DNA of 64,000 nucleotides from Muricea muricata (taxonomy: Eukaryota > Cnidaria > Anthozoa > Malacalcyonacea > Plexauridae): NCBI GenBank assembly GCA_963855995.1, contig OY979716.1, forward strand, positions 86,816,250 through 86,880,249. The letters run 5' to 3'. A program made the position numbers and the translations under genes. How positions within the stretch are numbered: position 1 is the first letter of the stretch; every line of letters starts with the position of its first letter. The notes beneath the pieces are model-generated. The model had not been told where the DNA came from. It searched no databases and saw only the letters and a program-made list of their open reading frames with translations. Positions 57,355 through 64,000 of the stretch are shown piece by piece.

Positions 57355-60300
57355 ATGTAAAAAAATATGGGTAAAACTCAAGAAAACAATGAGACTCAAA
57401 CAGATAGTGATGTTATTATATCCATGAAGTGGTGGTTGAGAAACAATTAATCAATGAAAAGAATACAAGAGAAGTCAATCAAGTGAGTGAATGTAATGGT
57501 TTGAATGCTAACAAAAGACTCAACCAGAACAATTGTAAAATGAACAGTCACTTAAATAATATAGAATTACAGCTTAGTGTTGAAGACCAAAAAAATAATT
57601 CACTCTCAATTACAGCTGCAAGTTTGGGAAAATCTTATAAGGTTCACGAAAAAATCAATCAATTTATACGGCTTCTTGTACTCCTCTTATAATTAATCCC
57701 CCTTTTATTTGTGGCACAATTTTAAAGATTGCCGATGCAACAACCTTCCTCAACTTTTGACACTCACAAGAATAAATCTACCCAACTGGAAAACTGTTGT
57801 ACTAGTGCGAAAGTTCCACGCAAAGTTAGTAATCAGGACTGGAAAGATTGGTTGGTTTATGTCAGCAGAACAAGAAGACATGAAACTCTAGTTTGAACAA
57901 TATACCGGTTATAACTACTTCTCGAAATCGTGCTAAAACCACTCATGCTAAGTTGATAAGTAATCTATCTATTCAATCCGATTAGTATTAAATTAATTCA
58001 CGATTTCTACAGAGCAAAACACCATGGCTAGTCGCTCTGTCGATGTGGCTGTTATCACTGAAACTTGGCTTTGCAATGATATTCCTAGTTCAACCCTTGA
58101 CCTTCCTGCTTACTCAGTGATAAAACATGATGGATCCGATGGTCAATCTGCACCTATGTTCAAGAATTTTACATTTCACTCACTTAAACAACCTTTCAAA
58201 TCCTGATTTCGAATCACTGTGGCTCCTGCTGAAATCGTAACATTTACCTCACACCTTGAATTCCATCATCTTGGGTGTAATTTACCGTCCACCACGAAAT
58301 AATGATATTGACCAACAAACTCACATCACTGAAAATCTTGATTCTTTTCTCTTCGCCCATCCAAATTCTGGCATAATTTTAGCTGGTGACTTTAATGGCT
58401 ATGCACCTCCTTTAACCTCAAACAAATTGTCAAGCAAGGGGTAACAACATTTTAGACAGAGTGTTTACTAACATCTCAAAATATTATGAAACTCCTAATG
58501 TTGCTGCTCCCCTAGGTTCCTATGACCACAATTCAATTATCTTGAAACCAATCCAGTATTGCACGAATTTTAACTCCAGATCATCTCATCTTGTAAGAGA
58601 CGCACAACCATCTCATCAGAGAGTTGTAAAAGAAAAGTTAGCTCAAATTCATTGGTCCCCATTGTACCATTTGCAATATTGCAATAAACAGTTCCACTTT
58701 TTTACCAGCTTGTCAACGAAATTTTTGATAAATCTCTCTCCCACTTCAGCGGGTGAAGATAGATTCAAGCGACAAACCATGGATTTCGTTGGAGAATAAA
58801 TGTCTCATTATAGGAAATGGCAATGAGCTTGGTCAATAGGAAATAATGTTGCCTTTAAACATTATAGAAACATGGTTATTGCCATGCAAAAAAACTTGCA
58901 ATTGTTATTACAAGAGGAACATTGCGGACATCCAACAATCCAATCCTAATAAGAGGTGGACGGTGGTGAAAAATATCGCTGTCTTCTCTTTGCCTAAAAG
59001 TGTTAAATCATTAATGTATAATTTTTTACCAAGGTAAATAATTACCTGATCTGTTTAAGAACAAATTTGTTGCAATTGGCTTGAACCTTCCACCACTTAA
59101 TTGGAGCCTACTTCCTGTTGATTGTTTCCCATCTAAATTCATCATATATGTTGAAGATACTGAAACAGCTTAACTTGCAACCAAGCTCCATTCTGCTGCT
59201 CATCCTGATGAAATATCGCTGTGGTTTCTTCACGAGAATGCATCAAATTTGTCGCGTCCACTGCCCTCCATTTTCAACTTGTCCTTTTGGGAAGGCTTGG
59301 TTCCTTCCTTGTGGAAATCAGCTGTCACACCAATCCCAAAGTCATCTCTTGCTCTTGATATTGACTCGGATTTCTGTCGTATCTCCCTTACAGCTATTCT
59401 CAGCAAAGTTTTGGCGTTATTTCCTTATCACTGGCTTCATCAGTCAATTACCAACTAGATTGATCCACTTCAGTTTGGCTCCCTACAAGGCTCCAGTGCA
59501 GGTATGGCTCTTGTCCACCTCATTCATAAGTGGTACCAAGCATGTGATGACATGAAATCATTGTTGCAGTTCCGCCTTTTGGATTTTTCAAAGGTCTTTG
59601 ATCGGATCGATCATAATAATGTCTTAATGACAAAACTCCATTAACTGGCCATGCATACAATTAAGTTACAAGAGCAAAGATCTGTCACAAATATTCTACC
59701 CGGAATTATATTCACGCTGGTGTTCCTAAGGGAACTAAATTAGGTCCTTTACTCTTTAATCATGGTCAACAATTTCAGACCGCCCAATGACCTTGTCAAG
59801 TTTGTCGACAATTCCACAATGTGGGATGTTTTGCATAAAGGATCTATATCTCAACTCCCTTCTGCTGTGAGAGAATGTGAAGGATGGACATAGATAAATA
59901 ACATGAAACGTAATGCCTCTAAGATGAAGGAGATACAAGTAAACTTCTCATCTAATTCATCCTCTCATCCACCAATTGTACTCTACAATCAAACAATTAA
60001 CATTGTTGAGCATGCCAAACTACCAGGCCTTCCAATTTTAAATGATCAGAAATGGAACTTGCATGTAAGTTCAATCTGCAAAAAAGGCTTCCAAATGTTT
60101 ATACGCTTTGCAGCTGCTTAGAAAAAATGCTATCCTGGCCTCTTTCCTGGTCAAAGTTTATTGCACCTATGTTTCGACCTATCTTAGATTATGCATGTGA
60201 AGTATGGCATTACAGCCTCCCAGTATACCTCAGTAACCAAATTGAACAGGTACAAAGAAAAGCCTTCCGAATCATTTACCTTCTCTTTGTTATGACCAAG

Positions 60301-60410
60301 GGATGCTCAATACCAACATTCCATTGTATGACCGATGAAGCACTCTTTGCGAATGGCTCTTTTGTAAAATGCTTGATTATTTAAGTTAAATTCAATAGTT
60401 TCAGCTCGTA
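57355..60410 (+). mobile_element. LINE 3 (jockey/CR1-like), heavily degraded
   Basis: Plus-strand non-LTR retrotransposon in many frames. 57429-57692 is an Asn/Lys-rich stretch that may belong to its first protein. Endonuclease: VDVAVITETWLCNDIPSSTL, SIILGVIYRPPRNND, GIILAGDFN, SYDHNSIILKP. Reverse transcriptase: LSFWEGLVPSLWKSAVTPIP, LDPLQFGSLQGSSAGMALVH, LLDFSKVFDRIDHNNVL, NDLVKFVDNSTMWD in place of the usual YADD box, VNFSSNSSSHPPIVLYNQTI, FRPILDYACEVWHYSLPVYL. Frame changes occur roughly every 200-300 bp. Its right end meets the Copia LTR region near 60410. Confidence 0.75.
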
Positions 60411-60630
60411 GAGATAACGACCATAACATATGCCACAGCAAGAGCTTTAAAGTCCCATATTACGTTACTTGTCATGACGATGGAAACAAACTGATAAGGA
60501 TTGTCTCTTTCATTAGAACATATTCTCTTCACAATATAGTAGCAAACTCACTCATAACACAATGTGTGTTCAACTGGACAGAACCATGTGACGTACACGT
60601 TACACCTCATATGTTTATACTTAACACCCC
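60410..60630 (-). repeat. Probable 3' LTR of the Copia element
   Basis: In minus-strand orientation a polypurine tract AGGTGGGGG is followed by TGTTAAGTATAAACATATG, a normal LTR start. The far end, placed near 60410, is not certain and no matching 5' LTR was found. Confidence 0.5.
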
Positions 60631-61683
60631 CACCTAAACATATAATGTTAACTCTATAATAACAACCTTTATATTACTTTAACCACTTTTACTTTCGAAA
60701 TGAATATGGAACAAATGTTTTTGGTAAATATATCAGCTAGATTGTATTCTGATGTAACATAAGCTACATGCAAAAATTCATTCTGCATTTCAGATCTTAC
60801 GGATCAGATAAGTGATATCTAATATCTATATGCTTAGATCTCTGATGTTGTACAGGATTATTTACTAGAGCTAGTGCACCCTGGTTGTCACAATACAAAG
60901 TAACAGAACGAAACACATTTCTTATATTTAACCAAATATGTACAATATTTGCTACATTCATCAATAATTTCCTAAATATCAACTTCATATGGACTGCACA
61001 CTTGGGGCACCTCAGAACATGTTTGGTAGCATTTAGGTGCACGAGTGTTGGCTTGTCTAAATGTTGGGAGAGTTTGCTAACACTATAGGACAGATCAGGC
61101 CCAGTGGAAGTCATGTAAACTAAGCTTCCTACTATTTCTCTATACAATCTAGCATCAGTTGGTGCTGACTTATCTTCACTAATCTTGTTCGTGCATATCT
61201 CACATGGCATGGATCTGGGCTTGCAATTCTCCATGTTGCTAATATAATCTTTTTTATATACAGAAAACTTTCTCACCAGCATGATTTAAAGAAAGGTCCT
61301 GTAGATAATTTTTGATTATATACGTGAATGATATATGGTAGTATAAGATATAAAATACAGTAGCATAAGATATAAAATATAGTAGTATGAGATATAAAAT
61401 ATAATAGTATGAGATATAAAATATAATAGCATAGTCAACTCAGAAGACAGCTTTTCGGTTTCTTCGAAACTTCTTAGTGTTACCTTGAACTCTCTGAACG
61501 AAATTTCTCTGTCATTTTGGGTGACTACTGTAGAGAAGAGCTTGAAGCATGTTTGAGTAAGTCCTTTTAAGATCACAGCAATCAACATATACTATTGCTG
61601 ATTGTCTCCCCTGCTGTTTTAAGCGAGTTGGCAGCTGTATCTACCCTCAGAATGTAATCAATAACGTTATCATCAGCAGCCAT
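60631..61683 (-). pseudogene. Copia gag-pol with large internal deletion
   Basis: Minus strand. From the ATG at 61681-61683, gag reads MAADDNVIDYILRVDTAANS, LKTAGETISN, then MLIAVILKGLTQTCFKLFST, VVTQNDREISFREFKVTLRS, FEETEKLS, the UBN2/Copia capsid pattern. It then runs into an AT-rich minisatellite (about 61325-61435, unit near TAGTATGAGATATAAAATA) and straight on to the end of reverse transcriptase (MENCKPRSMPCEICTNKI, ARLYREIVGSLVYMTSTGPD, LSYSVSKLSQHLDKPTLVHL) and RNase H (SVTLYCDNQGALALVNNPVQ, QRSKHIDIRYHLSD). Protease, integrase and most of RT (about 3 kb) are missing. Confidence 0.8.
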
Positions 61684-61920
61684 TTTTAGGTTAGTTCGGT
61701 GTACAACATAATAACTCGTGTGTAATAAACGTTGAAATGTCAGTATTTGATGACCAACCTTGTAAACAACAAGCCTTATATATCTACAATTTACGTAACT
61801 ACTAATTACCATACTAATGTGACATCAACCTTTTTAGTCCAAAGTTTCAAAGAAACTTTGCAGTACTGTGATGAGTGGCAAAAATTCACATCAGTGAGTG
61901 AGTGGCAAAAATTCACATCA

Positions 61921-64000
61921 GTGAGTGAGTGAGTGAGTGAGTGAGTGAGTGAGTGAGTGAGTGAGTGAGTGAGTGAGTGAGTGAGTGAGTGAGTGAGTGA
62001 GTGAGTGAGTGAGTGAGTGAGTGAGTGAGTGAGTGAGTGAGTGAGTGAGTGAGTGAGTGAGTGAGTGAGTGAGTGAGTGAGTGAGTGAGTGAGTGAGTGA
62101 GTGAGTGAGTGAGTGAGTGAGTGAGTGAGTGAGTGAGTGAGTGAGTGAGTGAGTGAGTGAGTGAGTGAGTGAGTGAGTGAGTGAGTGAGTGAGTGAGTGA
62201 GTGAGTGAGTGAGTGAGTGAGTGAGTGAGTGAGTGAGTGAGTGAGTGAGTGAGTGAGTGAGTGAGTGAGTGAGTGAGTGAGTGAGTGAGTGAGTGAGTGA
62301 GTGAGTGAGTGAGTGAGTGAGTGAGTGAGTGAGTGAGTGAGTGAGTGAGTGAGTGAGTGAGTGAGTGAGTGAGTGAGTGAGTGAGTGAGTGAGTGAGTGA
62401 GTGAGTGAGTGAGTGAGTGAGTGAGTGAGTGAGTGAGTGAGTGAGTGAGTGAGTGAGTGAGTGAGTGAGTGAGTGAGTGAGTGAGTGAGTGAGTGAGTGA
62501 GTGAGTGAGTGAGTGAGTGAGTGAGTGAGTGAGTGAGTGAGTGAGTGAGTGAGTGAGTGAGTGAGTGAGTGAGTGAGTGAGTGAGTGAGTGAGTGAGTGA
62601 GTGAGTGAGTGAGTGAGTGAGTGAGTGAGTGAGTGAGTGAGTGAGTGAGTGAGTGAGTGAGTGAGTGAGTGAGTGAGTGAGTGAGTGAGTGAGTGAGTGA
62701 GTGAGTGAGTGAGTGAGTGAGTGAGTGAGTGAGTGAGTGAGTGAGTGAGTGAGTGAGTGAGTGAGTGAGTGAGTGAGTGAGTGAGTGAGTGAGTGAGTGA
62801 GTGAGTGAGTGAGTGAGTGAGTGAGTGAGTGAGTGAGTGAGTGAGTGAGTGAGTGAGTGAGTGAGTGAGTGAGTGAGTGAGTGAGTGAGTGAGTGAGTGA
62901 GTGAGTGAGTGAGTGAGTGAGTGAGTGAGTGAGTGAGTGAGTGAGTGAGTGAGTGAGTGAGTGAGTGAGTGAGTGAGTGAGTGAGTGAGTGAGTGAGTGA
63001 GTGAGTGAGTGAGTGAGTGAGTGAGTGAGTGAGTGAGTGAGTGAGTGAGTGAGTGAGTGAGTGAGTGAGTGAGTGAGTGAGTGAGTGAGTGAGTGAGTGA
63101 GTGAGTGAGTGAGTGAGTGAGTGAGTGAGTGAGTGAGTGAGTGAGTGAGTGAGTGAGTGAGTGAGTGAGTGAGTGAGTGAGTGAGTGAGTGAGTGAGTGA
63201 GTGAGTGAGTGAGTGAGTGAGTGAGTGAGTGAGTGAGTGAGTGAGTGAGTGAGTGAGTGAGTGAGTGAGTGAGTGAGTGAGTGAGTGAGTGAGTGAGTGA
63301 GTGAGTGAGTGAGTGAGTGAGTGAGTGAGTGAGTGAGTGAGTGAGTGAGTGAGTGAGTGAGTGAGTGAGTGAGTGAGTGAGTGAGTGAGTGAGTGAGTGA
63401 GTGAGTGAGTGAGTGAGTGAGTGAGTGAGTGAGTGAGTGAGTGAGTGAGTGAGTGAGTGAGTGAGTGAGTGAGTGAGTGAGTGAGTGAGTGAGTGAGTGA
63501 GTGAGTGAGTGAGTGAGTGAGTGAGTGAGTGAGTGAGTGAGTGAGTGAGTGAGTGAGTGAGTGAGTGAGTGAGTGAGTGAGTGAGTGAGTGAGTGAGTGA
63601 GTGAGTGAGTGAGTGAGTGAGTGAGTGAGTGAGTGAGTGAGTGAGTGAGTGAGTGAGTGAGTGAGTGAGTGAGTGAGTGAGTGAGTGAGTGAGTGAGTGA
63701 GTGAGTGAGTGAGTGAGTGAGTGAGTGAGTGAGTGAGTGAGTGAGTGAGTGAGTGAGTGAGTGAGTGAGTGAGTGAGTGAGTGAGTGAGTGAGTGAGTGA
63801 GTGAGTGAGTGAGTGAGTGAGTGAGTGAGTGAGTGAGTGAGTGAGTGAGTGAGTGAGTGAGTGAGTGAGTGAGTGAGTGAGTGAGTGAGTGAGTGAGTGA
63901 GTGAGTGAGTGAGTGAGTGAGTGAGTGAGTGAGTGAGTGAGTGAGTGAGTGAGTGAGTGAGTGAGTGAGTGAGTGAGTGAGTGAGTGAGTGAGTGAGTGA
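61921..64000. repeat. (GTGA)n tetranucleotide array, over 2 kb
   Basis: A perfect GTGA array of about 520 units runs from 61921 to the window end with no interruption that I can see. It is preceded by two copies of a unit ending GTGAGTGA that contains GAGTGGCAAAAATTCACATC (61873-61920), the likely seed of the array. The true length is unknown because the window ends within it. Confidence 0.98.

Overview
The window looks like a piece of an AT-rich invertebrate genome, most likely a cnidarian or another early-branching marine animal. This is inferred from the mobile-element families (BEL/Pao, 2A-bearing LINE, Harbinger, MULE-like, piggyBac, hAT, Tc1/mariner, rva_4-type integrase elements, Copia), from spliced element genes and from an alpha-kinase relic. 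There are no bacterial-style operons, and I found no intact ordinary host gene. Almost everything that can be named is a transposon, most of it broken.

Layout, left: 0.9-1.85 kb holds an alpha-kinase relic. 2137-3730 is a complete but dead Tc1 element with TA target duplications. 4.5-8.7 kb is a BEL/Pao retrotransposon lacking its integrase core; just upstream of its gag is a 385-bp MITE with a 9-bp target duplication and a tRNA-like core. 9.4-11.6 kb is a hAT transposase relic, 11.9-13.15 kb an inverted-repeat element with the N-terminal part of an rva_4 integrase, 13.5-15.3 kb a piggyBac transposase, and 16.6-19.2 kb a LINE with a 2A-like motif.

Layout, centre: 19257-46506 is a nest of transposons. 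The outer shell is a PIF/Harbinger element with TAA target duplications; its transposase (19.8-20.9 kb) and MADF-BESS partner (45.2-46.1 kb) have been pushed about 24 kb apart. Inside it, 21301-44998 is bounded by inverted ends made of CGGAACA-type repeats and carries a MULE-like transposase gene in exons. Inside that lie a 7.6-kb element (26227-33862), a piggyBac deletion derivative, a 185-bp tandem repeat, an inverted-repeat element holding two MITEs, and a LINE.

The most interesting unit is 26227-33862. It has a perfect 6-bp target duplication (ATTAAG), terminal inverted repeats that run into arrays of about 22-bp repeats, an intact 383-codon integrase-type transposase, and a convergent gene that appears to join a zinc-ribbon first exon by splicing to a 671-codon HECT ubiquitin-ligase exon. 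The transposase type and 6-bp duplication fit the superfamily I know as IS3EU; the HECT passenger is what I would check first.

Layout, right: 46.7-49.1 kb is a second, older copy of the MULE-like gene with the same phase-1 intron position. 50.9-51.6 kb is a mariner-type relic. 52.1-57.3 kb is a second BEL/Pao element whose LTR is split by a hAT-like MITE. 57.4-60.4 kb is a third LINE, 60.4-61.7 kb an internally deleted Copia element, and from 61.9 kb to the window end there is a pure (GTGA)n array of more than 2 kb.
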